From: CAZSNT01 sp964607765
GTDB taxonomy: Bacteria > Verrucomicrobiota > Lentisphaeria > Oligosphaerales > JABHEG01
NCBI GenBank assembly: GCA_964607765.1
Contig: CAZSNT010000051.1
Span: 1-55,198 of the forward strand
Direction of reading: 5' to 3'
DNA length: 55,198 bases
Of the stretch, positions 7,924 to 17,085 are shown piece after piece. How positions within the stretch are numbered: position 1 is the stretch's first letter; the number at the start of each line of letters is the position of its first letter. Both the position numbers and the translations under genes were made by a program. The notes under the pieces were generated by a model that was given only the letters and a program-made list of their open reading frames with translations, searched no databases and was not told the DNA's origin.

Positions 7924-9459
7924 TCACTGTTCGGCGGCATCAGCGGCGTCCGGTTCCTGCTCCGGCGTGGGATCGGGGGCATCAGCGGCGTCCGGCTCCT
8001 GCTTCGGCGTGGGATCAGCAGCAGTGCCTTCGGCCGGGGCCCGCTCATCTGTGGGCTCCGTGGCGCCGGCGTCCGCAGGCGCCGCAGGTTTCTGCTGCTC
8101 CTCTGCCGCAGCAGCGGACCGGAGGCGCCGGATTCGCAGCGAACGCTTTATGTCGTGGAACGTCACGTACAGCATGAAGCAGATCAACAGTGCCGCAAAC
8201 GCGGTCTGCAGAGCGTGCGCAACCCGAGTGGGAAGACGACGGCGACTGATCAGCTCCAGAAGCCCGAACACAATGTGCCCGCCATCAAGCACAGGCAGCG
8301 GCAGCATGTTCAGGAACGCAAGATTGAACGTGATGAGGATAATGAAGGACAGGCCCTCGATGAAACCGCCCGCCGACACTTTCAGCCAGATGATCTGCAC
8401 AATGCCTACCGGGCCGCTCATGTGCCGTGCTTTCACGTGCGAACCCCGGGTGAACAGCGCCCGAAGTGTATCACGCGTCTGACGGAAGATGCTGACCGCC
8501 TGCTCCCAAGGCGTTGGATGCGTCCGGACGTAAGCGCCAAACTCCACCCCGATCCGATACGTCGGCCCGCTGTCCGTCTGCTTGAGCTCCGCACGGAGCC
8601 CGGATACGGTCAGCTTGCGCCCGTCTCTCTCCACCGTCAGAGGCAGTTCCCTGCCGGCAGACTCCTGCACGCACGTGATGAACTCGTCCGTTTTCTCAAG
8701 GGGTTCGCCGTTCACCCGCAAAATGCGATCGCCCGCGAGCAGTCCGGCGGCTTGCGCCGGCGAGTTCGGCATGACCCGGCGCAGCACGATCGGCACCCAC
8801 ACGCTGAAGAACGGGTATCCGAGGCCCTCCGTCTCAGGATTCTTGTCCGGCCGGTACGTGATGTCGCGCTTTTCAGCGCCGCGTTGAACGGAGAGAACGA
8901 CGGCGCCCGGGCTGAGCGTGATGACGTGACTCAGTTCCTCCCACCCCCTGACGAATCCCTTCCCATTGACCGCCACAATACGGTCGCCCGGCCGCAGACC
9001 CGCCTTGTACTCCGCCGATGTCTCGGGCACACTCAGCACGTCGCAGTAGTCCGCGGGCGCCGGTTTGTCGACGCCGATCTCCCACACGAACAGAGCCAGA
9101 AAAAAGCCGAACAGCACATTGGCGAACGGACCGGCCACGGCCGTGAGAATCCGGTCAACCGGCGGCCCGGGCGGCAGCGGCTTGCCATCGGACGTTGTGG
9201 GTTCCTCGGTCGGGTCGAGCTGGGGCAGGGCGACATAGCCTCCGAACGGCAATGCGCTCACGATGTACTCAACGCCCTTGTGCGTCCGCCCCCACAGCTT
9301 CTTGCCGAAGCCGATCGAGAACCGCTCAACATGCAGCCCCCGCCACAGCGCCACGAGCAGGTGGCCGAGCTCGTGCAGGAAAATGCACAGCCCGAAGAAA
9401 AACACAACGAAGAGAACCTTCGCTATGACTTCAGCTATCTGACCAGCGCTTGGCGCCAT
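7924..9459 (-). CDS. rseP: Site-2 intramembrane zinc protease RseP
   Basis: A membrane metalloprotease that in well-studied bacteria cleaves anti-sigma factors inside the membrane during envelope stress. About 511 residues from ATG 9459. TM1 carries the zinc motif HELGH (residues 29-33). Then come the GFGKKLWGR loop, the SALPFGGYVALP segment, a second TM segment, two PDZ domains (PETSAEYKAGLRPGDRIVAVNG and MPNSPAQAAGLLAGDRILRVNG), and the late transmembrane LDGG motif (NMLPLPVLDGGH) that supplies the third zinc ligand. The C-terminal 60 residues after the last TM helix are an Ala/Pro/Glu/Asp-rich tail with an internal duplication, absent from typical RseP. The upstream frame extension to 9549 has no similarity. 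HtrA nearby has a matching envelope-stress function. Confidence 0.93.
   Translation of the reverse strand: MAPSAGQIAEVIAKVLFVVFFFGLCIFLHELGHLLVALWRGLHVERFSIGFGKKLWGRTHKGVEYIVSALPFGGYVALPQLDPTEEPTTSDGKPLPPGPPVDRILTAVAGPFANVLFGFFLALFVWEIGVDKPAPADYCDVLSVPETSAEYKAGLRPGDRIVAVNGKGFVRGWEELSHVITLSPGAVVLSVQRGAEKRDITYRPDKNPETEGLGYPFFSVWVPIVLRRVMPNSPAQAAGLLAGDRILRVNGEPLEKTDEFITCVQESAGRELPLTVERDGRKLTVSGLRAELKQTDSGPTYRIGVEFGAYVRTHPTPWEQAVSIFRQTRDTLRALFTRGSHVKARHMSGPVGIVQIIWLKVSAGGFIEGLSFIILITFNLAFLNMLPLPVLDGGHIVFGLLELISRRRLPTRVAHALQTAFAALLICFMLYVTFHDIKRSLRIRRLRSAAAAEEQQKPAAPADAGATEPTDERAPAEGTAADPTPKQEPDAADAPDPTPEQEPDAADAAEQ
7938..8021 (-). repeat. 42-bp tandem duplication in the rseP tail
   Basis: Two 42-base units in direct repeat (starting at 7938 and 7980) encode the duplicated acidic tail element D-P-T-P-(E/K)-Q-E-P-D-A-A-D-A of RseP. 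The copies differ at only a few bases. Confidence 0.8.
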
Positions 9460-9711
9460 ACACCGTACCCCGGAATCGTTCACTGTCAGACACGTGCCAG
9501 CAGGACAAATCAGCGCCCCGTATGGCCCAGGCAGACATGGGTTGCACAAAGGGTTAAATGTAAGAAGCGAACGTCAAAACGCAACCTCCCCCGCTCACCC
9601 GCACACCGTCCGCTCCCACCAAACGCGTCGGGCAGTCCATTGTCTAATGCTCAATGCCGTGCCATGTTAACACGAGCGTGGCAAGAGTTGGAACCCAGCA
9701 GGACAACCGCA
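9460..9711. other. Divergent gap between rseP and a glycosyltransferase
   Basis: 252 bases with no convincing gene. It holds degenerate versions of the window's short CACTGTC/AATGCTCAAT-type repeats (for example 9630-9660) and presumably the promoters of both flanking genes; none reaches consensus. Confidence 0.4.
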
Positions 9712-10401
9712 ATGAAACTGTCTGTCATCATCCCTGTCTTCAATGAAGAAGCGACCGTGCTGACCATCGTGGAGCAGGTCCGCAACTGCGGCGTCGATGA
9801 CATCCAGATGATCATCGTCAACGATTGCTCCACGGACAGCACGCGCGAAAAGCTCGAGTCGTTGCCGCAGAGCGATGACCTGACCATCGTGCACCACGAG
9901 ACCAATCAAGGCAAAGGTGCGGCGATCCGGACAGCGCAGAAGCTCGTGGCCGGCGATGTGGTCGTGATCCAGGACGGCGACTTGGAATACTCGCCCAGTG
10001 AGTTCCCCAAGATGCTCCGGCCCATCGCAGAGGACCGCGCCGATGTCGTCTACGGCAGCCGCTATTCCGGCACAGAGATCCTGGTAGACACGTTCTGGCA
10101 CTATATCGGCAACAAGATGCTCACCACGTTCTCCAACATCCTCGCCAACGTCAACCTCACCGACATGGAAACGTGCTACAAGATGATCCGGGCCAGCATC
10201 TTCACGGACCTCAAGCTCGAGTGCAGCAAGTTCGGCATAGAGCCTGAACTCACAGCCAAACTCGCACGTCGCGGCTGCCGTATCTACGAGATGCCCATCT
10301 CCTACTGCGCACGTCAGTTCGATGAAGGCAAGAAGATCGGCTGGAAAGACGGCATCGCCGCGTTCTGGTACATCGTCAAGTACAACCTGTTCGACCGCTG
10401 A
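9712..10401 (+). CDS. Glycosyltransferase family 2 (dolichol-phosphate-mannose-synthase type)
   Basis: 229 residues, a single GT-A domain and no C-terminal membrane segments. Signatures are the N-terminal KLSVIIPVFNEEATVLTIVEQV, the nucleotide-binding IVNDCSTDST, the NQGKGAAIRTA helix, the DGDLEYSPSEFPKMLRPI block with the DxD-like QDGDLEY, and the VYGSRYSG motif typical of DPM1/GtrB-like members. Such enzymes charge polyprenyl phosphate with a sugar, or transfer sugars to lipid-linked acceptors, at the cytoplasmic face of the membrane. ATG 9712 has AGGA about 11 bases before it. The frame remains open far upstream only because it runs antiparallel to rseP. Donor and acceptor are not predictable. 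Confidence 0.9.
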   Translation: MKLSVIIPVFNEEATVLTIVEQVRNCGVDDIQMIIVNDCSTDSTREKLESLPQSDDLTIVHHETNQGKGAAIRTAQKLVAGDVVVIQDGDLEYSPSEFPKMLRPIAEDRADVVYGSRYSGTEILVDTFWHYIGNKMLTTFSNILANVNLTDMETCYKMIRASIFTDLKLECSKFGIEPELTAKLARRGCRIYEMPISYCARQFDEGKKIGWKDGIAAFWYIVKYNLFDR

Positions 10402-10482
10402 TGCGGCGCGTGGTGGGAAACGGGTGACGCGCCCGCGTTCCTGCAGGTCCGCCGATCATGCGCGAACGCCTGCGAACAAGCC

Positions 10483-11256
10483 ATGCCGAGCCGGGAGCGC
10501 CCAGTGCAAGAGTCAATCCGCCAGCAGCGCCTTCTCCTCAAAGACAGCATCCGTAAAGCGGTGGACTTCGCGGCGACCGACCAGAATCGCTTCGTGCCGC
10601 CGCCACCCGCCCAAAAGCCCTGCCCGACCGGTGCGAAGACAGTGCCCCTCACGCCGCCGGAGAAGTTCGGCAGGTTCTGCCGCAAGGAGCTGCTGATCGC
10701 CATGCGCGACCGGCGTAGCATACGCCACTTCAGCAGCACCGGCCTCTCGCTTCCCGAGCTGTCCTTTCTGTTGTGGGCAACCCAGGGCGTGACGGCTGCG
10801 CAGGGCGACACGGCGACGTTCCGTACCGTGCCCAGTGCCGGCGCCAGGCATGCGCTCGAGACCTATGTGGGGGTCAGTCGCGTGGATGGCCTGGCCGCTG
10901 GCGTGTACCGCTACCTGCCTCTCGACCACCAACTGGTCTGCGAATTCACCGATGTGGACATCGCCCCGCGGCTCGAGGACGCGTGCTTCGGGCAGAGCTT
11001 TGTGGGCGAGGCAGCCGCCGTGTTTCTGTGGGCCGCCGTCCCCTACCGGATGGAGTGGCGGTACGGCCTGGCGGCACACCGCGTCATCCTGCTCGATGCG
11101 GGGCATGTTTGCCAGAACCTCTACCTGGCGTGCGAGGCAATCGACGCTGGGACATGCGCAGTGGGAGCGTATGACCAGGACGCGGTGGATACCCTCCTCA
11201 GACTCGACGGCGATGACGAGTTCATCATCTACTGTGCCCCGGTGGGCAGGAAGTGA
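10483..11256 (+). CDS. SagB/ThcOx-type nitroreductase-fold oxidoreductase
   Basis: 257 residues with an FMN-dependent nitroreductase fold of the SagB type: RDRRSIRHFSSTGLSLPELSFLLWATQGVT, then RTVPSAGARHALETYVGV, the GVYRYLPLDHQL strand, and the C-terminal GHVCQNLYLACEAIDAGTCAVGAYD block that binds FMN across the dimer. Members oxidise azolines to azoles in ribosomal peptide clusters, but stand-alone copies like this one occur widely with unknown substrates; no precursor peptide or cyclodehydratase gene is visible nearby. A start at GTG 10504 is possible, since CGGGAG lies 6 bases before it; the longer ATG frame is reported. It is convergent with the UroD-like gene. Confidence 0.82.
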   Translation: MPSRERPVQESIRQQRLLLKDSIRKAVDFAATDQNRFVPPPPAQKPCPTGAKTVPLTPPEKFGRFCRKELLIAMRDRRSIRHFSSTGLSLPELSFLLWATQGVTAAQGDTATFRTVPSAGARHALETYVGVSRVDGLAAGVYRYLPLDHQLVCEFTDVDIAPRLEDACFGQSFVGEAAAVFLWAAVPYRMEWRYGLAAHRVILLDAGHVCQNLYLACEAIDAGTCAVGAYDQDAVDTLLRLDGDDEFIIYCAPVGRK

Positions 11257-11293
11257 AGCGCTGAGCTGGGCACGCACGACGTCGTGTTGTGGG

Positions 11294-12739
11294 TCAGAAC
11301 GACAGCAGCACCTGCCACGCGTACATGTTGGCCAGTCCGTCGATGTTCTCCCAGACACGCTGCAGCAGCGCCTCCTCGCCGGATATCTCGGGAAGCTCCG
11401 TCCGCTTCTCCGCCCACGGCACACACACGCCCGGACTCAGTCGCGGCGCCGGGGGATTCGGAACGCGGCCCGTGCCTGCTGGCACGTTGCCCTCGGCCGG
11501 GCCGGGAATGTCCGCCAGGTCCGCCGCCGTGTAGGCCGGTCCGTCATAGGCGCCGTATTCGCGCGTGAACTCGGTCATCGCCCGGATATTCTCGACCCGG
11601 GCATCGTTCTGGATGATCGCGCTGGCATCCATGATGTAGCCGCCGTCCTGTGCAACACCGTCGATCACCTTCTTGCAGTGGGCTCGGATATCGTCAGGCG
11701 TGCGGTAGGCCAGTAACCAGTTGGGAATGCCGCCGCTCAGACAGAACTTGTGTCCGATGGCGCGGTGTACCTCGAAGATGTCAGCATGATCGACGTGGTA
11801 GATGATGCTGCGGTCCGGCAGCTCGGCGAACCGGTCCAGATGCGCATTCCAGTCACCCTCGGCGTAGAACATCGTCTGGTGGCCGCGGTCCCACAGTTCC
11901 TCGATGATCGGCTTCAGCGTCGGCCAGTAGAAGCGATCGAACTGAGCAGGGGAGATGAACGGCACGCAACCCCGGTGCATCCAGAACCCGATCGGCACCT
12001 TGCCCGTCGGGTCAGCTGTGGAAGCAGCGACGTGCAGGAGGTGCGGCATCAGCGCCTCACACGCGGCCAGGACTTTGTCGGGACGTTCGAAAAGGTCCAT
12101 GGTCAATCCCATCCAACCCCGGAGTTTGTCTGCCAGGATGTCAAAGGGCGCCTTGAAAATGCCCGCAATGGCCGACGGCATGCCGCACTCGACCCGCAGA
12201 CGCTCGCACTGGGGCCCGAACGCGGTGAAGTAGGACAGCATCGCCATCCCCCCCTTCAGAAACGACAGATTGTTCCGGGGCGACACGGGCAGACCAATCG
12301 GGGTCACGTCCCGGGACACACGCGGCAGCCATACGTTGAGCAGGAAGCCGGTCGGATCGTCGATTAACGCATCGTACTCCTCCGGCTTCATAAACGCCTC
12401 GTCCTCGGGCGGCTCCAGGTACTGGAAACCCGTATCGGGCGGGATCTCCAGGCCCGGAATCGCATAGTAACGAAGCCCGATCGCCTGCGTCAGTCCGGTC
12501 CACACATAGACCATGTTCGCGACGACCGCGTCCCAGTCAAACTCAGCGGCACACTTGACCACCGCGTCGAAAGCCAGCTCGTAGTCGTGCGTCACCTGCT
12601 GACACGAGTATCCTGCGACCTTGCCGGCAAACTCCGCGGCGAACGGCCGGATTGGGACGCGGTCCGGCTTCTCGTTGCGCAGTGCAGTCGTGTAGCGCTT
12701 CAGCCGCTCGGCATAGCGTTGCGTCATGTTCTGAGTCAT
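11294..12739 (-). CDS. Uroporphyrinogen-decarboxylase-like protein, long form
   Basis: 481 residues of the URO-D superfamily TIM barrel, but not HemE: the substrate-binding N-terminal motif of true HemE is replaced by RNEKPDRVPIRPFAAEFAGKVAGYSC. Visible family elements are KCAAEFDWDAVVANMVYVWTGL, PIGFWMHRGCVPFISPAQFDRFYWPTLKPIIEELWDRGH, SIIYHVDHADIFEVH and CLSGGIPNWLLAYRTPDDIRAHCKKVID. Relatives include cobalamin-dependent methyltransferase partners (MtaA/CmuA type), and the CxxH-type zinc site seems to be replaced. The final 80 residues are Pro-rich with no parallel in the family core. AAGGAG seven bases before ATG 12739 supports the start. It is 18 bases after the glycoside-hydrolase-like gene and probably in one operon with it and the aldo/keto reductase. 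A methyl or demethylation role in sugar catabolism is inference. Confidence 0.8.
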   Translation of the reverse strand: MTQNMTQRYAERLKRYTTALRNEKPDRVPIRPFAAEFAGKVAGYSCQQVTHDYELAFDAVVKCAAEFDWDAVVANMVYVWTGLTQAIGLRYYAIPGLEIPPDTGFQYLEPPEDEAFMKPEEYDALIDDPTGFLLNVWLPRVSRDVTPIGLPVSPRNNLSFLKGGMAMLSYFTAFGPQCERLRVECGMPSAIAGIFKAPFDILADKLRGWMGLTMDLFERPDKVLAACEALMPHLLHVAASTADPTGKVPIGFWMHRGCVPFISPAQFDRFYWPTLKPIIEELWDRGHQTMFYAEGDWNAHLDRFAELPDRSIIYHVDHADIFEVHRAIGHKFCLSGGIPNWLLAYRTPDDIRAHCKKVIDGVAQDGGYIMDASAIIQNDARVENIRAMTEFTREYGAYDGPAYTAADLADIPGPAEGNVPAGTGRVPNPPAPRLSPGVCVPWAEKRTELPEISGEEALLQRVWENIDGLANMYAWQVLLSF

Positions 12740-12757
12740 TGCAGAGCTCCTTCACAT

Positions 12758-14812
12758 TCAGTCATCCAACGGCAGGACGAGCCGTTGCATCGAGACGTCG
12801 TCCACCAGCGCTTCCCCCATCCCGCACAGGGCCGCGCGGACAGCCACGGACGCTACAGTCGCAGAGCGTATCGGCACGACCAGCGTCATCTGCTCCCAGC
12901 CGTCTGTCGCCGTCACGCGCCGCGCCTCCAGCTGCTGCAGGCGTGTGCCTGCCACCGGCTTGCCCGACGACGTGTAACCAACCAGAGCCAACGTAAACCC
13001 GCGCGCCGTGTGTGCCAGCGGACGCGGGATCCGGACCCAGGCGCTGATCTGCCACTGTTCACCCGCCCTCGCAACAGTCGGCGGCGACACCACGTGCGCA
13101 CTCACCCAGTCCTGATGCAGGCCGGCGTGTGTGTGTGTGTCGTCTGAGAACAGCCGCAGAGCCCGCGTACCGTGCCGTCCGCCGTCTGCCGCAATACTGA
13201 CCGACTGCTGTGCGTCGTGAGTCAGTATGGCGCCGCCCCAGCCTGTGTCAGACTCGAACGTGCCGTTGCGCAGCACGTTCTGACCCCAGCCGTCGTTCCT
13301 GAGCCGGGCAACCCGGTCCGCCATTCGGGGAAGCAGGTAGAAATCCGTCATCTCCGAGTTGACCATTCCCAGCCCTGCGGCGCCTTGGCGCCATGCCTCG
13401 TCCCAGGCATGGCGCTGTGCTGTGCGCAGCAGGGTCAGGCCCTCTTCACTTCGTCGGCAGGCCCTCTGCCACTTGCGTGCAGTCAGCGCGCTGACCGCTT
13501 CGTGCGACAGCCGTCGGGCACGATCAAGGGAACCCGTGCCGGGACTCAGTTCAGTCAACACCCCTTCCACCTTGCGCAGCCGCGCCTCGAGTTCCTCGCT
13601 GGCGAACGCGGCCATGTCCGGAACGACCGCTGCGTGCCGAGCACGCAGCCGCTTGGTCAGCGCAGCATCTTCCGTGACCAGCAGCCAGGACGAGAGAGTG
13701 AACGAGCACATTGGTTCCGCCAACTCGCGAAAGACAGGGCCGATCTGGAATATACGTCCTGCGCGACCAACGTTAACGCGCACAGCAGTTGCCTCGCCGG
13801 AATCCGGCTGGTAGTGGTAGTTCTCGCCCGTCTTCAGCAGGCAGATCAGGCGACCGCCGGGGAAATCCACCGGCGTGGCCCAGACCGACGGGTCGCTGAC
13901 CAGCAGACGCTCCCCAACCTGTCCCTGGGCCAGAAGCGCCCCGACAACGTCCAACTCGCAACCGATGATCGCGGCCCGGGCATACCGGTCACGGCCCAGG
14001 TAGTCGGCCTGGAAATAGACGCCTGTGAACCACAACAGCCCGCGCACGCCGGCGCTGATCGCGTGCGCCGAGACGAGGCGCAGATGGTCGCCGTCCGGGA
14101 AACGGGACGGCAACCGCCGATCAGCGCTTTTGCCGGTCAGGTACCGCGTGCAGTACCATCGCGGCGCATGACACTGGCCCAACGTCCAGAAGAAGCCGTC
14201 AGCGCCTGCCTGCGAGCGCATGTGCGCCAGCCACGATGTGTACTCGGCAAACCCCGCAGGCAACCGCGACGGCGGCGCGGAAACGGCCGGACTCGCCAGC
14301 GGATAGGCGTACGTGCACCACAGGTCTGCCAGGCTGACGAACTGCTCGTGCAGATCGATCGTGTCAAGCATCAGCGGACGGCGCTGGTCGTCCAGCTCCC
14401 GAACTGCCGCAGCGACGCGGGAGACCACTGGCACCTGCTCCGACTTGCCCAGATCGCCGCCGATGTCCCAACCCAGAACCCAGTCTTCGTGAGCTATCGC
14501 GGCGACCCCCTCACGCATTGAGACAGACCAGCCCGGGGCATACGTGTAAGGGATCACCATAAGGCCGGATGCCGCGGCCGTGTGCCCTGATCTGACCGCA
14601 GTTTTCCACCCCAGAAGAGTCGTGTTGAAGTGGCGCCGCCGCAACTGGTCGTAGTCGCTGTCAGGTGTGCCCCAACAGCCGTAGATGAAGAACGGGGTGT
14701 CGTCAACCAGCAGTCGCCCGTCCGCAAACTCGACCCGGCCGGCTCGGAGCGGCATCGTCAAAGCAACAGCCGACCAGAGAATGGCCCTGAATATCTGTGT
14801 TCTGGTGCTCAT
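12758..14812 (-). CDS. Secreted glycoside-hydrolase-like protein with C-terminal CBM
   Basis: About 684 residues. Signal peptide MSTRTQIFRAILWSAVALTM, then a short N-terminal strand pair (GRVEFADGRLLVDDTPFFIYGCWG) that opens many (beta/alpha)8 glycoside hydrolases. The barrel follows, with HEDWVLGWDIGGDL and LMLDTIDLHEQF as strand ends rich in acidic residues, and then GLLWFTGVYFQADYLGRD. A helical segment spans about 410-500. Residues about 540-684 form a jelly-roll carbohydrate-binding domain (NVLRNGTFESDTGW, then a WQISAWVRIP strand and a final VDDVSMQRL strand) of the CBM4/9 type. The family number is not recognised. An alternative start at ATG 14887 would overlap the reductase stop as ATGA, but 14812 gives a clean signal peptide. 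Confidence 0.7.
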   Translation of the reverse strand: MSTRTQIFRAILWSAVALTMPLRAGRVEFADGRLLVDDTPFFIYGCWGTPDSDYDQLRRRHFNTTLLGWKTAVRSGHTAAASGLMVIPYTYAPGWSVSMREGVAAIAHEDWVLGWDIGGDLGKSEQVPVVSRVAAAVRELDDQRRPLMLDTIDLHEQFVSLADLWCTYAYPLASPAVSAPPSRLPAGFAEYTSWLAHMRSQAGADGFFWTLGQCHAPRWYCTRYLTGKSADRRLPSRFPDGDHLRLVSAHAISAGVRGLLWFTGVYFQADYLGRDRYARAAIIGCELDVVGALLAQGQVGERLLVSDPSVWATPVDFPGGRLICLLKTGENYHYQPDSGEATAVRVNVGRAGRIFQIGPVFRELAEPMCSFTLSSWLLVTEDAALTKRLRARHAAVVPDMAAFASEELEARLRKVEGVLTELSPGTGSLDRARRLSHEAVSALTARKWQRACRRSEEGLTLLRTAQRHAWDEAWRQGAAGLGMVNSEMTDFYLLPRMADRVARLRNDGWGQNVLRNGTFESDTGWGGAILTHDAQQSVSIAADGGRHGTRALRLFSDDTHTHAGLHQDWVSAHVVSPPTVARAGEQWQISAWVRIPRPLAHTARGFTLALVGYTSSGKPVAGTRLQQLEARRVTATDGWEQMTLVVPIRSATVASVAVRAALCGMGEALVDDVSMQRLVLPLDD

Positions 14813-14883
14813 GGCGCGTCGACCACACAGCCGGCGCCCGCAACCGGTATCCGTCGTTCCCCCCTTCGCCCGGTCCGCGAGCG

Positions 14884-15900
14884 TCATACTCCGTTCTCAG
14901 CCACGTCCTTTCCTGCCAGTATGCCCTCGATCCCGGCCAGCTCTTCGTCGCTGAAGTCCAGGTCGCGCACGGCCGCTGCCACGTCCTCGATCTGCGACAC
15001 GCGACTGGCCCCGAACAGCGCCGAGGCGACCGTCTCGTGCCGCAACACCCATGCGATCGCCATTTGCGCCAGGCTTTGGCCGCGGGACTTGGCCATCTCG
15101 GTCAGCCGCCGCACTTTGGCCAGGCGTTCCTCGGTCACGTGCTCGAGCTTCAGGAACCCATGTGCTTTCGCGGCCCGTGAATCGTCCGGGATACGCACCA
15201 CGTAGCGGTCAGTGAGGAGGCCCTGCGCCAATGGCGAGAACACGATACAGCCAATCCCCTCCGCACTGAGTGTTTCCAGCAGACCGTCCTCAATCCAGCG
15301 GTTGAACATGCTGTAGGACGGCTGGTGGATCAGGCACGGCGTGCCCATCTCACGAAGCAACCGCGCCGCTTCGCGTGTCTGTTCCGGCTTGTACGACGAA
15401 ATGCCGACGTACAGCGCCCGGCCGCTGCGCACGATGTAATCGAGAGCCCCCATCGACTCTTCCAGCGGCGTTTCCGGATCCGGCCGGTGATGATAGAAAA
15501 TGTCCACATAGTCCAGTCCCATGCGCGACAGGCTCTGGTCAAGACTCGCCACCAGGTACTTGCGCGAACCCCAGTCGCCGTAGGGGCCCGGCCACATCCC
15601 ATGCCCCGCCTTCGATGAGATGATGATCTCGTCTCGGTACGGCTTGAGGTCCCGGGTGAGGATTTTGCCGAACGTCTCCTCGGCCGAGCCCGGGGGCGGC
15701 CCGTAGTTGTTTGCCAGGTCGAAGTGCGTGATCCCCAAGTCGAAGGCACGGTGAACCATGGCCTGGGCTTTTGTCTGTGCGTCCACGCCCCCGAAGTTGT
15801 GCCACAGCCCCAGCGACACGGCCGGCAACTTCAAGCCACTGCGACCGCAGCGATTGTAGAGCATCTCATCATAGCGATCGCGCGATGGCATGTAGGCCAT
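14884..15900 (-). CDS. gpr: Aldo/keto reductase, YghZ/Gpr type
   Basis: An NADPH-dependent aldehyde reductase of about 338 residues, close in layout to E. coli YghZ (L-glyceraldehyde 3-phosphate reductase). Tetrad residues are visible: Asp and Tyr in FDLANNYG, Lys in ISSKAGHGMWPGPYGDWGS, His in VDIFYHHRPD. The block SLDQSLSRMGLDYVDIFYHH and the LIHQPSYSMFNRW, VFSPLAQGLLTDRY and SLAQMAIAWVL motifs follow YghZ closely. GGAGGG six bases before ATG 15900 fixes the start; the upstream frame extension has no similarity. It is the first gene of a leftward run with the glycoside-hydrolase-like and UroD-like genes, so its substrate is plausibly a sugar aldehyde from that pathway. Confidence 0.93.
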   Translation of the reverse strand: MAYMPSRDRYDEMLYNRCGRSGLKLPAVSLGLWHNFGGVDAQTKAQAMVHRAFDLGITHFDLANNYGPPPGSAEETFGKILTRDLKPYRDEIIISSKAGHGMWPGPYGDWGSRKYLVASLDQSLSRMGLDYVDIFYHHRPDPETPLEESMGALDYIVRSGRALYVGISSYKPEQTREAARLLREMGTPCLIHQPSYSMFNRWIEDGLLETLSAEGIGCIVFSPLAQGLLTDRYVVRIPDDSRAAKAHGFLKLEHVTEERLAKVRRLTEMAKSRGQSLAQMAIAWVLRHETVASALFGASRVSQIEDVAAAVRDLDFSDEELAGIEGILAGKDVAENGV

Positions 15901-16140
15901 GGAGCCCTCCGTCTCAACCCGTGTGAACGTTGCACGAAGCGTGCACTGCCGCGTGTGCCCTGTTCTGCTCAGTATACCCCTGTCGCATAACCGCATCAAA
16001 CCACACCCACGGCGGCCTGCACTCACTCCGCCACCCCTTATTGACGCAGAGCCGGCAAGATCCTATGTTGCAGCTGTCTCGCTGGCACGATACGGCCGCA
16101 GCCTGGAGCAGTACCTGCCGCTGCGACACAAGGATAGCCG

Positions 16141-17070
16141 ATGGGAACGCCGCAACTGTCACAGCTGGTCAACATGGATGACCCGCCGAGTGTCCTTGGC
16201 GAGGTGACTCACATCCTGACTTGCTGCTCCCCGACTGTCGACACGGCGCTTGTTCAGTCGGCGGGTCGCGACATCCAGAACCTGTTCACAGGCCGCATGC
16301 CCGGATATCGTGCCTGTAACACCGAGTACCATGATCTCAAACATACTACCGACACCGCTATCGCTCTCGCGCGCCTGATCCACGGCGCTGTGCTCTGCGA
16401 TCAGGCGCTGCCCGATCATGCGGTCGAGATCGCGTTGCTCGCAGCCCTCTGTCATGACGCAGGCTACATACAGACAGAGGACGACACAGAAGGGACAGGC
16501 GCGAAGTATACCGCACACCACATCGACAGGAGCATCGAGTTTGTTCGGGACTACTTCGCCGGGCGCGGGCTCTCACAGGCTGATGTGCTGGCGGCCAGCA
16601 ACATGCTGCACTGCACGGGGCTCAGTGTGGACATCACGGCCCTGCAGTTTGCAGACCCCAGCATCGCGATTCTCGGCAAGATGCTCGGTGCGGCAGACCT
16701 GCTCGGGCAGATGGCCGACCGCTATTACCTGGAGAAACTCCCCTTCCTCTACCACGAGTTCGTCGAGGGTAACATCCCGGGGTTCAGAGACGAGTTCGAC
16801 CTGCTTGAGAAGACCTTGGGATTCTGTCGGCTGATGCGCGAACGCATGGCGACGTCCCTGTCCGGTGTGGACGCGTACATGCGTCATCATTTCCGCGCCA
16901 GATGGGATATCGACACCGACCTGTACGCTCGTGCCATCGACAGCCACATGGCGTACCTCAAGATCGTTGTCGAGGAGCACTCCGACGACTTCCTCAGCCA
17001 GCTGCGCCGCGGCGACTGGGCCGAGAAGTTCAGACGCACGCACGGCGACCCCTCGCAACGGCGGCCTTGA
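16141..17070 (+). CDS. HD-domain phosphohydrolase
   Basis: 309 residues with an HD metal-binding domain: YHDLKHT (first His ligand, residue about 64), the HD doublet in LLAALCHDAGY, a later HH pair (YTAHHIDRS) and the closing Asp in LLGQMADRYY. Such enzymes hydrolyse phosphate esters, often cyclic or signalling nucleotides, using one or two metal ions. The arrangement resembles the cyclic-nucleotide phosphodiesterase-like branch, but the substrate is not predictable. The C-terminal 100 residues are helical. AAGGA precedes ATG 16141. It is convergent with the DUF4139 gene (15 bases between stops) and divergent from the aldo/keto reductase across 240 bases of gap. Confidence 0.85.
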   Translation: MGTPQLSQLVNMDDPPSVLGEVTHILTCCSPTVDTALVQSAGRDIQNLFTGRMPGYRACNTEYHDLKHTTDTAIALARLIHGAVLCDQALPDHAVEIALLAALCHDAGYIQTEDDTEGTGAKYTAHHIDRSIEFVRDYFAGRGLSQADVLAASNMLHCTGLSVDITALQFADPSIAILGKMLGAADLLGQMADRYYLEKLPFLYHEFVEGNIPGFRDEFDLLEKTLGFCRLMRERMATSLSGVDAYMRHHFRARWDIDTDLYARAIDSHMAYLKIVVEEHSDDFLSQLRRGDWAEKFRRTHGDPSQRRP

Positions 17071-17085
17071 CAGGGCTGTCCCCCT

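Noticed and set aside
8155..9711. Long upstream extension of the glycosyltransferase frame
   Set aside because: Antisense to rseP and lacking similarity; the GT2 motif begins exactly at ATG 9712.
10483..11256. Azole-peptide biosynthesis cluster
   Set aside because: The SagB-type protein is present, but no precursor peptide, cyclodehydratase or transporter is found nearby.
11294..12739. True HemE (heme synthesis)
   Set aside because: Lacks the HemE N-terminal substrate motif and is over 100 residues too long.
13172..14521. 449-residue plus-strand frame opposite the glycoside-hydrolase-like gene
   Set aside because: No recognisable domain; the minus frame has a signal peptide and CBM.
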